A stretch of 64,000 nucleotides of DNA from Clostridiaceae bacterium BL-3 (lineage in GTDB: Bacteria; Bacillota; Clostridia; Clostridiales; Clostridiaceae): NCBI GenBank assembly GCA_902809985.1, contig CADDXC010000001.1, positions 1,240,001 to 1,304,000 of the forward strand, in the 5' to 3' direction. How positions within the stretch are numbered: the first letter of the stretch is position 1; the number at the start of each line of letters is the position of its first letter. The position numbers and the translations under genes were made by a program. Under the pieces are notes generated by a model, which worked only from the letters and a program-made list of their open reading frames with translations, did no database searches and was not told the DNA's origin. Below, one piece after another: positions 18,919 through 28,286 of the stretch.

Positions 18919-19589
18919 CTTTTATACCCCGGAATCTGCGCATAGGTAATTGGGAGAATGGGATTTTCAGCAGTCTTAAGAAGTTCTTCTTTCACAGGCC
19001 TGCGTCCTGCTAATTTATCAGCTCTGTGTCTTTCCCAAAGAGCTCTTGTCAGCACGTACGTTGGCACACCTCCTAGTTCATGCCATATTTCAGGCCTTGA
19101 CTCCAATTCGTATTCAATCATCCATCTTTTAAATCCGTTTGGACTTTCAGCTACTATCCAAACTTCTTCTTGATTTAAAATATCCAGATGATATTCCATT
19201 TTTGCTGCAAACAGCTGTGCGCCGATTCTAAGCCCCTGTTTTAAAGCCATGGTATGATATGACATCCCTACCTTCTCATCTACCATACGCCCATTTACAA
19301 TTCCAACTATTATTCCATCTATCGTACCAATTAAACAGTACTCATTTTTAACTCTGTAGCGATAATATCCCAAAAGTTCTGCATACAATCTAGAAGCAAC
19401 AATATCATAAAAATCTTTTTTCACTGTCATGAGAGGTTTAACTGCTTCTAAAATATGAGGTACCTCTTCTCTACTTATTTGACGAATTACCAGTTTATCT
19501 CCATTAGCCATGGAAATCACTTTAGGAGGATATGGTTTCATGGGTAATTCAACAGGTCTTAAGCTCTGTTCCATTTTGTCTACTATCAT
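18906..19589 (-). CDS. GNAT-like protein of unknown function
   Basis: 227 residues, soluble. The central part (about 60-160: CLIGTIDGIIVGIVNGRMV, then GLRIGAQLFAAKMEYHLDIL) has the look of an acetyltransferase core, but the usual acetyl-CoA loop Q/R-x-x-G-x-G/A is only approximated by GLRIGA. The first 30 residues are proline-rich. It sits between a cyclase-family hydrolase and the thiolase-like gene, overlapping the latter by 13 bp, so it probably acts in the same pathway. No function is claimed. Confidence 0.6.
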   Translation of the reverse strand: MIVDKMEQSLRPVELPMKPYPPKVISMANGDKLVIRQISREEVPHILEAVKPLMTVKKDFYDIVASRLYAELLGYYRYRVKNEYCLIGTIDGIIVGIVNGRMVDEKVGMSYHTMALKQGLRIGAQLFAAKMEYHLDILNQEEVWIVAESPNGFKRWMIEYELESRPEIWHELGGVPTYVLTRALWERHRADKLAGRRPVKEELLKTAENPILPITYAQIPGYKRCEK

Positions 19590-19629
19590 TTTCTATCATC
19601 CTTTCATATCATAATTTTATTTTGACAAT

Positions 19630-20421
19630 TTACTCTGCATCAAAAGCCACTATTCGGCATATACATGATTCTCCGCCTTCAAATCTCCAAGGGAAACATC
19701 CAATTATCAACCTCTTTCCAAGCACCTTGTCTATATCTCCACCAAGATTTTCAGCATGTACAATATTATATGGGAAGAGATCATAGTGCATCAATTGATA
19801 GTCTTCATCCGGCCAAAAATCTTCAAGTCCCTTTCCATATTTAGATCTCAAGAATTTATCAGCCTTTTTTGCTTCCTTTGGAGCCCATTCGCGAATTTTG
19901 GTATTCATAGGATGATCTGCAGAGCCGCAGTCAACACCTATCCATTTAAATTTCATTTTTTTACACCAGTTTGCAAATTCCTTGGTTGGTCCTGGATGCC
20001 TCATCATAACTCTTTCTTCGTCAGCTTCAGGCTCATCCCATGCATATCTATGATATCCCGTATGAATGATAAGTATATCTCCCTTTCTTACATCTGCTCT
20101 ATCCATAATATCTTTTGAAGTATAGATCCCATAATCTTCAGCTATATCGGATATATCAACAACTACTCCTGGTGCTACCAGTTCTTCCAGCGGAATTGCA
20201 GAAATATCTCTACCATGAGTGCAAAAATGCAATGAACCATCAAGATGAGTACCTACATGGTTTGAATGAGTCAGTACCTGCCCATTGGCACCATTTGAAG
20301 AAAGTCTTTTGAAAAATTTGATCTGCAGCGGCTCATAGGTTGGCCACGGTGGCGTCAAATGGCTTAACTTTTGAGTTAAATCATACATCTTTACTGATTT
20401 AAAGGAATCAATAATATTCAT
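19630..20421 (-). CDS. cyclase family metal-dependent hydrolase
   Basis: Belongs to the cyclase/kynurenine formamidase/isatin hydrolase family (PF04199), whose members open cyclic amides or hydrolyse formamides with Mn or Zn. The metal-binding HxGTHxDxxxH motif is present as HVGTHLDGSLHF (about residues 77-88), and VDCGSADHPMNT follows in the second half; 263 residues is typical. It lies 14 bp after the DUF1116 gene. In this cluster a likely job is opening a nitrogen-heterocycle ring to give a ureido acid for the carbamoyltransferase genes next to it; this is inference. Confidence 0.85.
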   Translation of the reverse strand: MNIIDSFKSVKMYDLTQKLSHLTPPWPTYEPLQIKFFKRLSSNGANGQVLTHSNHVGTHLDGSLHFCTHGRDISAIPLEELVAPGVVVDISDIAEDYGIYTSKDIMDRADVRKGDILIIHTGYHRYAWDEPEADEERVMMRHPGPTKEFANWCKKMKFKWIGVDCGSADHPMNTKIREWAPKEAKKADKFLRSKYGKGLEDFWPDEDYQLMHYDLFPYNIVHAENLGGDIDKVLGKRLIIGCFPWRFEGGESCICRIVAFDAE

Positions 20422-20435
20422 AATATAACCTCCAT

Positions 20436-21866
20436 TTATAATAAATTGTATTTATTGATAAAAAATTTTAAAGCGTCTTCAAAACATTTCATAGGCGGAT
20501 TTACCACGCCTGCTCCAATTTGACCAACACCTGCTTTATTGCTGGCAATGCCTGTATTTATTACCGGCAGTATTCCTGTTTCTATAACCTTCCTCATATC
20601 TATTCCAGTAGGAGTTCCCCTGAAATTGATGCCGGGTATTTTATAGGCATTATTCTCTGCATATGTTATTTCATACATGGTATTTGTATAATTAACGGCA
20701 TCCTTTGGAGTACCGCCAACAAATTGTACAATTGCAGGCGCTGCTGCCATAGCAAAACCACCTATACCTGCTGTCTCAGTTATACAGCTGTCCCCAAGAT
20801 CCGGGTTGGCATCTTTTTCGTCAAATCCTGGAAAGTACAATCCCTGTACCATTTCACAGGGGGCTGTAAACCACTCTTTACCCGTACCAACCATTCTGAT
20901 TCCAAAATCTGTTCCATTTCTTGACATTGTATACAATATGGTGCAGTATTCAATACCTTCCAGTGGATCAAGGCTGCATTTGCAAGCAGGCATTGAAATA
21001 TTCAAGAAAAAATGATCATTTTTATCTATAAAAGTCAATACCTCTTCTTTTTGCTTGTCTGAAAAATCCGTCCTCACAACAGCTGGTGCAATCTCTCTAA
21101 ACAAAAGCGATGTGGCAGCTTTATTTCTATTGTGACCTTCATCCCCCATTTGAAGGAATTGGGCAAATATTGTCTTTAAATCTATGCTCCCCTTTATCTC
21201 AAGAGCTTGTTTAAGAACAGGTGCAAGATAATTCTGCATCCAATACAGTCTATCAAGTACTTCCTTTCCATAAGCTCCAAATCTCAATACTTTTCCCAAT
21301 CCTTCATTGAATGTACAATAGGCATAGTTTCCAAATGTTTTATTCTGCACAATCCAAACCGGCATGGAGTAAGTAACTACACCTGCCATAGGCCCTACTG
21401 CCGAATAATGATGGCATGGTTCAAAATTTAATTCACCAGACAATACCATTTTTATGGCTTCATCTTTATTGCTGGCCAATTTTTCATAAATCAGCCCGCC
21501 AATTATGGCTCCTTTAAGTGGTTCACTCATTCTATCCCAGGTTATAGGTGGTCCTGCATGAAGTATGGTTTTCTTAGTCATTCCAGGTATAACCTCTCCA
21601 GCCATACCTACACCTACAAGAACTGGTTGGGCGGACAATAATCTATCCACGGCTTCACCATTGGCTTTTTCTATTTTATCAACCACTTTTTCATCCTCCA
21701 GCATGGAAAGCCACCTACTTGCCTTGCTTGGTGGTTTCCAATCGACCTGGATACATGGTACATGTTGACTTTTCAAATCATTATAGAAAGATTCCAGTCC
21801 CAAATTAATTGCCTTAATATCTTGTTTAAATAATTTATTAACTGCAGTCAAATCAATCACTTCCAT
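20436..21866 (-). CDS. DUF1116 protein, oxamate carbamoyltransferase subunit (AllG/YlbE-like)
   Basis: 476 residues, member of DUF1116 (E. coli YlbE, renamed AllG). In E. coli it works with FdrA (AllF) and YlbF (AllH) to split oxalurate with phosphate into oxamate and carbamoyl phosphate. Typical segments include the N-terminal VLVGVGMAGEVIPGMTKKT and the C-terminal GINFRGTPTGIDMRKVIETG with NTGIASNKAGVGQIGAG. It lies 12 bp after fdrA in the order DUF2877-fdrA-DUF1116, the set needed for the activity. The actual ureido substrate here may differ. Confidence 0.88.
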   Translation of the reverse strand: MEVIDLTAVNKLFKQDIKAINLGLESFYNDLKSQHVPCIQVDWKPPSKASRWLSMLEDEKVVDKIEKANGEAVDRLLSAQPVLVGVGMAGEVIPGMTKKTILHAGPPITWDRMSEPLKGAIIGGLIYEKLASNKDEAIKMVLSGELNFEPCHHYSAVGPMAGVVTYSMPVWIVQNKTFGNYAYCTFNEGLGKVLRFGAYGKEVLDRLYWMQNYLAPVLKQALEIKGSIDLKTIFAQFLQMGDEGHNRNKAATSLLFREIAPAVVRTDFSDKQKEEVLTFIDKNDHFFLNISMPACKCSLDPLEGIEYCTILYTMSRNGTDFGIRMVGTGKEWFTAPCEMVQGLYFPGFDEKDANPDLGDSCITETAGIGGFAMAAAPAIVQFVGGTPKDAVNYTNTMYEITYAENNAYKIPGINFRGTPTGIDMRKVIETGILPVINTGIASNKAGVGQIGAGVVNPPMKCFEDALKFFINKYNLL

Positions 21867-21878
21867 TCATAATATTAT

Positions 21879-23447
21879 TTAATTCAACTTCTTCATCAAT
21901 TTTGCACAGAATCTGACAGCTTGAGCATTTGAAGGCATAACTATAACACCAGCCTTTTCTAATTTTTCCTTCTGTTCTTTAAAATTCTGCGGATCAGCTT
22001 CCGTACCACAGACATATCCAACTACACAAAGGTATTTGCCTCTGCTTCGTGCATTTTTCTTTGCCTCAATAATTTGTGGAAGCATTTCTCCCGCTGGATC
22101 AACATGGCATCCATAACCTATAACAAAATCCATCAATATAATTGCCACTTCCCCGTCATGGGCTTCTTCTGGCAATCTTTCCACTCTTCCCATAGGATCA
22201 ATCATAGGATGAGGCCTTCCTACAGTAAAATCGTCATCTCCTAAATCAATACAGGTGTTTTTTTCACTTTTCGATATGTCCTTAAGCCTGTAATCCTGGG
22301 AGAGAGGTATATTTGAATACATCGCATACCCTTCTTTATCAAGAAGCTTCATGGCCTCATCTGCTAAAGTGCCTCCTGTATACAATGCCCTTATATATTT
22401 TTGCTCACTGTCAAATTTCAAGGATTCTCTTTCTACCAATGCATCTATTTCATTTTTCGTCTGTGTAAATCCTGTATAGTCAAGGACAGGATTTCCCTTA
22501 GACAGCGCCACAGCTTTATGAGCTGCATCCTCCAGGCTAACACAACTGTAAGCCCCATGAGATTCAATTTCTTCTCTGTCCCCGCCTATAAAATCAACTA
22601 CCACAGATTTATTTGCACTGCCTATCATATTTAATATTTTTTCATAAACTTCCAAATCAGGCGGTTTTGAAATCAACACTATTACCTTTGTATCCGGATC
22701 ATCTATCAATGCTTTAAATCCCTCTATCATCATGATCCCACCTACAGCACTTTTTAAATCTCTTCCGCCCGTTCCAATGACCTGAGATACACCTCCTCCC
22801 AGTCTGTCAATAAGTACAGTGACCTCCTGAGTACCTGTTCCAGAGGCTCCTACAATTCCTATATCCCCTTTTCTAACCACATTTGCAAAACACAGTGGAA
22901 CATGGTTTATTATTGCAGTACCACAATCAGGTCCCATTACGAGCAGCCCTTTATCTCTGGCAAATTTTTTCAATTCTATCTCGTCTTCCATTGAAACATT
23001 ATCACTAAATAGCATTACATTTAGTCCATTTTTTAAAGCCCTTCTAGCTTCATCTGCGGCATATTCCCCTGGGAGAGAAATAATTGCCAAATTTGCATCT
23101 TTCATATGCTTGACAGCGCTTTTCAAAGTCTTAGGCTTATATTCATCTTCACTCCCTGGTTCTTCCTTCTTGAAATTCAAAAGTTCATCTACCTTATTTA
23201 TGATGTTTTCATAAGCATTATCCTCTTCTTCGTCTACCAATGTGGCAATAAAAAAATCATTGGGAGTTAAATTCTTTACATCCGCATTACTTAATTTTAA
23301 ATTGTCTGCCAGATCCTTATTGAGATCTGTTCCCATACCCACAATTATTTCATTTACATAGGGTAGTTTTTTTATTTCTTTGGTGATAACCATTAGGGCT
23401 ACAGAATCATAATAAGTATTTTTTCTAATATCTACACAAAGTTTCAT
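21879..23447 (-). CDS. fdrA: FdrA-family protein, carbamoyltransferase subunit (AllF-like)
   Basis: 522 residues, resembling acyl-CoA synthetase/succinyl-CoA ligase alpha domains. The nucleotide/CoA-binding region IGIVGASGTGTQEVTVLIDRLGGGVSQVIGTG (split here: VGASGTGTQEV, then GGGVSQVIGTGGRDL) lies about residues 196-230, and a second ligase-like domain shows ALYTGGTLADEAM and the C-terminal VIILMDFVIGYG-type strand. In E. coli, FdrA is a subunit of the oxamate carbamoyltransferase. It directly abuts DUF2877 upstream (1-bp gap), indicating translational coupling. Confidence 0.9.
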   Translation of the reverse strand: MKLCVDIRKNTYYDSVALMVITKEIKKLPYVNEIIVGMGTDLNKDLADNLKLSNADVKNLTPNDFFIATLVDEEEDNAYENIINKVDELLNFKKEEPGSEDEYKPKTLKSAVKHMKDANLAIISLPGEYAADEARRALKNGLNVMLFSDNVSMEDEIELKKFARDKGLLVMGPDCGTAIINHVPLCFANVVRKGDIGIVGASGTGTQEVTVLIDRLGGGVSQVIGTGGRDLKSAVGGIMMIEGFKALIDDPDTKVIVLISKPPDLEVYEKILNMIGSANKSVVVDFIGGDREEIESHGAYSCVSLEDAAHKAVALSKGNPVLDYTGFTQTKNEIDALVERESLKFDSEQKYIRALYTGGTLADEAMKLLDKEGYAMYSNIPLSQDYRLKDISKSEKNTCIDLGDDDFTVGRPHPMIDPMGRVERLPEEAHDGEVAIILMDFVIGYGCHVDPAGEMLPQIIEAKKNARSRGKYLCVVGYVCGTEADPQNFKEQKEKLEKAGVIVMPSNAQAVRFCAKLMKKLN

Positions 23448-24416
23448 TCAAGCAAACCCTCCTATATTTTTTCTATACACTATATCTGTCAACATTTTGC
23501 TTCCTACATAAATTCCAAGAGCAGTATCTGTTCCTGAAGTTTCTCCGTAATCAATTGTATTTATAAGTGATGAAACAATCGCTTTCTTATCGTTGCAAGT
23601 TATAAGTGACGTCAAAAGCTTTCTGACCGCCTCATTTGTTTCTCCTACAGCAGAATGTTTCAACATTTCCCTGCTTACTCTTGTAGTCTTATTTAGCCCC
23701 TGGCTGATGATTTTTTTATTCAAATTACATATTCTTGAAAAATTTAAATTATAATAATTTCCAAAATATATAAGAGAAATCATAAGTCCGCTGATAAAAT
23801 CATCCATTGCCGGAGTCAATCCGGGGCCGTATCCAATAACATTCTCTCCTCTTTGCATTAGCTGCTGCCCATCACCTTCTAATAAACTTTTAATAAATTC
23901 TATAAACTTGAATCTAATAAATTCAAAAGCCTTGTTATAAGAATATATACAAAAATGTTTAAGCTGCAGTTCAGGTAATTCATCACTTAATACAGTCATC
24001 AGCCATCCAATTCCATAAAATTTGCCATACACACTGAGTCCATCTTCCAGCACTTTTATATTTGCTAAAATTTCCTTTTCTGTGCATTTTGAAGATTTTA
24101 TTAAAACCCCTGGGAACCATCTCCTTGCAGTATTCAACTCAATAAATATATTTTTCTCATTATTATAGATAACGTTTTCACCAAAGACAAATTTGAATCC
24201 TTTCTTCACTCCAAGTTCCATGAAATTAACTTTCCCTTGATTTTCCACCAGGATGCTCATAGGCGCCATATTTTTGCTGCCCCTAAGCAGTGTAACAAGT
24301 CCCTTTGGGGTTTCAATATTACATGCACTTTTAAATACAGAATGAACTTTACCTTCCACTATTTCTTCATTCATCAATGCATTCAGTAAATTTTCGCATA
24401 TCAGAAGTGCCTTCAT
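23448..24416 (-). CDS. DUF2877 protein, carbamoyltransferase subunit (AllH/YlbF-like)
   Basis: 322 residues, member of DUF2877 (E. coli YlbF, renamed AllH). The conserved glycine-rich core GENVIGYGPGLTPAMDDF is at about residues 196-213, and ALGIYVGSK near the C-terminus. It is the first gene of the long minus-strand cluster. The ATG follows AAAAAAGGATTGATGAC. A perfect palindrome lies 20 bp upstream. Together with fdrA and the DUF1116 gene it forms a complete three-subunit set. Confidence 0.85.
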   Translation of the reverse strand: MKALLICENLLNALMNEEIVEGKVHSVFKSACNIETPKGLVTLLRGSKNMAPMSILVENQGKVNFMELGVKKGFKFVFGENVIYNNEKNIFIELNTARRWFPGVLIKSSKCTEKEILANIKVLEDGLSVYGKFYGIGWLMTVLSDELPELQLKHFCIYSYNKAFEFIRFKFIEFIKSLLEGDGQQLMQRGENVIGYGPGLTPAMDDFISGLMISLIYFGNYYNLNFSRICNLNKKIISQGLNKTTRVSREMLKHSAVGETNEAVRKLLTSLITCNDKKAIVSSLINTIDYGETSGTDTALGIYVGSKMLTDIVYRKNIGGFA

Positions 24417-24435
24417 GTCATCAATCCTTTTTTAC

Positions 24436-24451
24436 ATTATACATGTATAAT
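24436..24451. promoter_or_regulatory. 16-bp perfect palindrome at the promoter of the catabolic cluster
   Basis: ATTATACATGTATAAT, whose last six bases (minus strand, 24436-24441) form a TATAAT -10 box with a poor -35 (ATAAAG at 17 bp). The weak -35 and dyad suggest activator control, perhaps by the PucR-type regulator encoded at 24640. The rest of 24420-24640 holds only a terminator. Confidence 0.5.
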
Positions 24452-24557
24452 TCTAAATCTTTATCTTTCTAATAATATATTAACATGTTTAATTCTGTAT
24501 AGCTTTATGTAATATATCTAAATATTCTATCAATTTATTGTTAATTATTAATAACAT

Positions 24558-24593
24558 AAAAAAAGCTGTCTCCTCTTTTGAGACAACTTTTTT
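24558..24593 (-). terminator. intrinsic terminator after the PucR-type regulator
   Basis: Minus-strand AAAAAAGTTGTCTC-aaaagag-GAGACAGCTTTTTTT; stem of about 13 bp with T runs on both strands. It closes the regulator transcript and could also work in the other direction. Confidence 0.85.
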
Positions 24594-24639
24594 ATAGTAG
24601 AATAACTTATATACTGACAAATTCAATATGAGTTAAGGC

Positions 24640-26319
24640 TCATTTGATTAAATTCAAAGCCTTGATTGCAATTTCAAGATTTAACCTGTTATCTGCGTTT
24701 TCCAGATCTATATCTATAATATCTTTAATTTTTTGCAATCTATATATTATAGTATTATAGTGCATAAACATCTTCTTTGACATTTTTTTCATATTACCAT
24801 TACATTCAAAATAGATTTTAAGAGTATTGAGCAGTTCAGTCCTATTCATCTTGTCATATTCTATCAGAGGCTTTATAGTATCATTACAAAACTTAACAAG
24901 TTCACTTTGAATACCATCGAAACCCAGTATCCTATATAGGCCTAAATCATCGTAATGTATGATATTTCCTGAAATTGACCTATTTAACTTTTCTACGATA
25001 AATTTCGCCTGGCCATAGCTTTTATTCAGTTTATGAGCATCGCTGTAAGAACGTCCAATTCCTATTTTAAATTGTTCTTTTTTAAATTCCCTTAAAGCTT
25101 CCATTAGTACATCATTACAAAAACATTTTATTTTTTCCCTCACCAATTGTGGTTCCTCAGACAAATCATTTTCATATAAAATGATAATCCTGTCACTTTT
25201 ATCCACATATAATATTTTTTCTCTGCTTATTCTAGATATTCTTCCAATAATAAATAGCAAAGTACTAATAGCATCGCTGTTGAAATTTGAATTCTTTAAA
25301 CTCGAATTTTTATTCTGAAAAGATTCATTTAAATATATAATAGCTACACCATGCTTTTTATCCATATGAAAATCAAATGTCTTTGCTCTTTCAATAGCCT
25401 TATTTTGTCTATTTTCATCCTCACTGAATAAATTATCAAAAAATTCCATTTTATAGCGACTCTCCATTTTTGATATGGAGAGTTTTTTAACAAAGTCCAA
25501 TGCAATTATATGGACATAGGATTCTATAAGCATTTTATCCAAAGGTGTCAGTTCTTTCCTGTCGAGCCATATAAGAATACATCCATATTCAACTTTTTCA
25601 ATAACTATTGGAATTGTCACTCTTTTAATGCTCTTTCCGTGAATTACATCTATGCTTTCATTGTAAATTCCATCGGATTCATCTTCTATTCTTTTATAAC
25701 TTAAATTTACATGCTGGTTAATAAGCTTGTCAATTAAATTTTTATTTATATTCTCAGTACAAAAAATTTCACAACTGCCATCCAGATTTTCATATATCAC
25801 CAGTGAATTCCCAATATTTTCATATAATTTTCTTCCGATTTCCCTCAGGCTTCCGCCTTTCATCATTATATTCATCACTTCTCTGTTGAATTTATCTATT
25901 TTCAATAATTGCCGCATCTGCTCCTCAATTACCTCATCTAGAACAATGGATATTACATCTCTATGAGATACATCCATTGGTATTTCAATAATGGGAAAAT
26001 CTATTTCATCTGCCAGTTCAATGATATCATGTGGTATCTCTTTTACATACCTTCCAATTTTAATTCCAAGACCTGCTACACCTTTTTCATTCAATTCTGG
26101 AATAAGCTCCATCAATACATTTATATTGTCCCTAATAGAGTATGCTGTAGTAATCAAAAGTTCTCCCTCACCAACCCATTCTATGATATCAGGAACTTCC
26201 ATCACATCCACCTTAGTTATTCTTTTGTTCATTCCCCCTTTTCCCGCCAAAACCCTGGCTTTATTTAATTTATCAATTTGCAAGAGTTTTTCCAAAGGAA
26301 TACCTAGATAACTATACAA
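24640..26319 (-). CDS. pucR: PucR/CdaR-family transcriptional regulator
   Basis: 559-residue regulator. The N-terminal PucR domain (about 1-130) begins MYSYLGIPLEKLLQIDKL and has GELLITTAYSI; a GGDEF-like CdaR linker domain (about 290-430, with FKIGIGRSYSDAHKLNKSY) and a C-terminal PucR helix-turn-helix (FECNGNMKKMSKKMFMHYNTIIYRLQKI, split around residues 505-532) follow. The start codon is TTG behind AGGAG. Homologues switch on purine catabolism when purines or their products are present. It sits 224 bp from the catabolic cluster, which is its probable target. Confidence 0.88.
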   Translation of the reverse strand: MYSYLGIPLEKLLQIDKLNKARVLAGKGGMNKRITKVDVMEVPDIIEWVGEGELLITTAYSIRDNINVLMELIPELNEKGVAGLGIKIGRYVKEIPHDIIELADEIDFPIIEIPMDVSHRDVISIVLDEVIEEQMRQLLKIDKFNREVMNIMMKGGSLREIGRKLYENIGNSLVIYENLDGSCEIFCTENINKNLIDKLINQHVNLSYKRIEDESDGIYNESIDVIHGKSIKRVTIPIVIEKVEYGCILIWLDRKELTPLDKMLIESYVHIIALDFVKKLSISKMESRYKMEFFDNLFSEDENRQNKAIERAKTFDFHMDKKHGVAIIYLNESFQNKNSSLKNSNFNSDAISTLLFIIGRISRISREKILYVDKSDRIIILYENDLSEEPQLVREKIKCFCNDVLMEALREFKKEQFKIGIGRSYSDAHKLNKSYGQAKFIVEKLNRSISGNIIHYDDLGLYRILGFDGIQSELVKFCNDTIKPLIEYDKMNRTELLNTLKIYFECNGNMKKMSKKMFMHYNTIIYRLQKIKDIIDIDLENADNRLNLEIAIKALNLIK

Positions 26320-26359
26320 AATACCTACATCTCCTGAAAGTTTAGTAGTCAGATATGCT

Positions 26360-28240
26360 CTATGTCCTTATATTATACTTTTTAATTTTACTATATAAGG
26401 TGTTTCTCCTTATTCCAAGAGCATCCGCTGAATGAGTAATATTACCCTTAAATCTCCTCAATACCTTTGTCAGATGCAACTTCTCCATATAATCCAATTT
26501 CAAACATTCATCCCCAGGATCCAGTATTATTTTACCATCATATTCTTCTTCTCCAAAATAATTTGAAGGTATAGCTCCTGAATTCACAATAAGTTCTACA
26601 ACATTCTTCAATTCTCTTATATTCCCAGGCCAATCGTATTTTATCATATTTCTCAAATATTTTTCAGGTATAGTAAAACTCTTTTTACCTAATTTTTTTG
26701 AAATACTACCCATAAAATATTTTAAAAATAATATTATATCAGACTTTCTCTCTCTCAAAGGAGGTAAGTATACAGGCAGCACATTGAGCCTATAATATAG
26801 ATCTTTTCTGAATTTTCCCAATTCCACTTCTTTTTTCAAATCTTTATTAGTAACAGCTATAATCCTCACATCTATGGGAATGGATTTGGTACTTCCTATT
26901 TTTGCTATTACACCTTCTTGAACTACCCTTAAAAGTTTCGTCTGCATGTCAAGTGGCATCTCTCCAATTTCATCCAGCATTATGGTTCCACCATCCGCCA
27001 ATTCAAATTTACCGATATTTCCACCCTTTTTTGCGCCTGTAAATGACCCCTCTTCATATCCAAAAAGCTCGGATTCCATAAGTTGCTCGGGAATGGCTCC
27101 GCAGTTCAGAGCTATGAAAGGTCCATCCGATCTGCTGCTGTAATTGTGAATGGACTGAGCAAACAATTCTTTTCCCGTACCACTTTCACCTATTATAAGT
27201 ATGGTGGATTTACTGTTTGAAATCTTCTTTGAATATTCTACAATTTTTATGAAATTTTCATCTTCTCCAATTATATTGTCGAAAGTGTAATAGGCCTGAT
27301 TTTTATTCTGTTTTTTTATATTTTTTATATCTTCAAATACATATATTATCTCAATTGCATTTTTTTCAGAATTGTAAACAGGGTTAGCTATCAAATGGCA
27401 TCGGGCTTTACTTCCTGATATATATAAATTTACTTCCTGGGAAACACTTTTCCCCAAATATAAATTCTCTTTTACCTTCTCCCAATTCCCTATAATATCC
27501 TCCATTTTAGCCATTTTAATCTTATTGTCACCCATAATACTCAAAGCTTTTTCATTGCAGACTTCTATTTTCCCATCCAAATCGGAAGTCACTATTGGCA
27601 TTGGAATAAAATTAAATATATTTTTTTTATATTTATTATTTATGTTATATATTATCTCATATTCCTTTACCTTTAACATTTCTTCTACAGCATTGGATGC
27701 TGCAATAACCATTCCCAATGTATGCGGATGTACATATTCAATATACCCTGTGAGATCAAGAACAGCTATAAGGTTGCCGTATCTATCTTTTATAGGTGCT
27801 GCAGAACAGGTCCATTTATGATATTCATGAATAAAATGCTCATTCCCCGAAACCTGAATGGGTTTATTGGTCTTAATTACCATGCTCATTGCATTAGTCC
27901 CTATATTTTCCTCATTCATAAAAGCTCCGGGAATCATCTTCATAGAAAATGATTCCGAAAGTATTTTTTCATCACCCATGGCATTTAATATACAACCTTC
28001 TTTATCCGTAAGCAATATAAAAAAATTAGAACCTCTTACAAAATTCATTAAATTCTCTATATAGGGTTCTGCAGTTAATATGAGGTTTCTATTGAAAGTA
28101 AACCTTCTCTGTAATTCTGTATCACAGACAATTCTTTTACTAAAGACTTGATTTTTTTGAATTCCAAGCCTCTTACATCTTTCATGAGAACGATTTAACT
28201 CCACATTGTAGTTATGATGAGTTTTTCTTATAACCTCCAT
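26360..28240 (-). CDS. sigma-54-dependent transcriptional activator (AcoR type)
   Basis: 626 residues. N-terminal GAF-type sensor (about 60-190), a PAS domain (about 210-310), AAA+ domain with Walker A GESGTGKE (about 353), the sigma-54 contact loop GSFTGA (about 408), Walker B GGTIMLDEIGEMP, and a C-terminal Fis-type helix-turn-helix (LGIRRNTLYSKIKKY). The ATG follows AAGGAGGG. It lies 46 bp downstream of the last gene of the aldehyde oxidoreductase module and is the obvious activator for the -24/-12 promoter at 40236. The inducer sensed by GAF/PAS is unknown, perhaps an aldehyde or aromatic compound. Confidence 0.92.
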   Translation of the reverse strand: MEVIRKTHHNYNVELNRSHERCKRLGIQKNQVFSKRIVCDTELQRRFTFNRNLILTAEPYIENLMNFVRGSNFFILLTDKEGCILNAMGDEKILSESFSMKMIPGAFMNEENIGTNAMSMVIKTNKPIQVSGNEHFIHEYHKWTCSAAPIKDRYGNLIAVLDLTGYIEYVHPHTLGMVIAASNAVEEMLKVKEYEIIYNINNKYKKNIFNFIPMPIVTSDLDGKIEVCNEKALSIMGDNKIKMAKMEDIIGNWEKVKENLYLGKSVSQEVNLYISGSKARCHLIANPVYNSEKNAIEIIYVFEDIKNIKKQNKNQAYYTFDNIIGEDENFIKIVEYSKKISNSKSTILIIGESGTGKELFAQSIHNYSSRSDGPFIALNCGAIPEQLMESELFGYEEGSFTGAKKGGNIGKFELADGGTIMLDEIGEMPLDMQTKLLRVVQEGVIAKIGSTKSIPIDVRIIAVTNKDLKKEVELGKFRKDLYYRLNVLPVYLPPLRERKSDIILFLKYFMGSISKKLGKKSFTIPEKYLRNMIKYDWPGNIRELKNVVELIVNSGAIPSNYFGEEEYDGKIILDPGDECLKLDYMEKLHLTKVLRRFKGNITHSADALGIRRNTLYSKIKKYNIRT

Positions 28241-28286
28241 AATATACCCTCCTTGATATAATGGTAAAATTTTTAGCGCTTAATTT

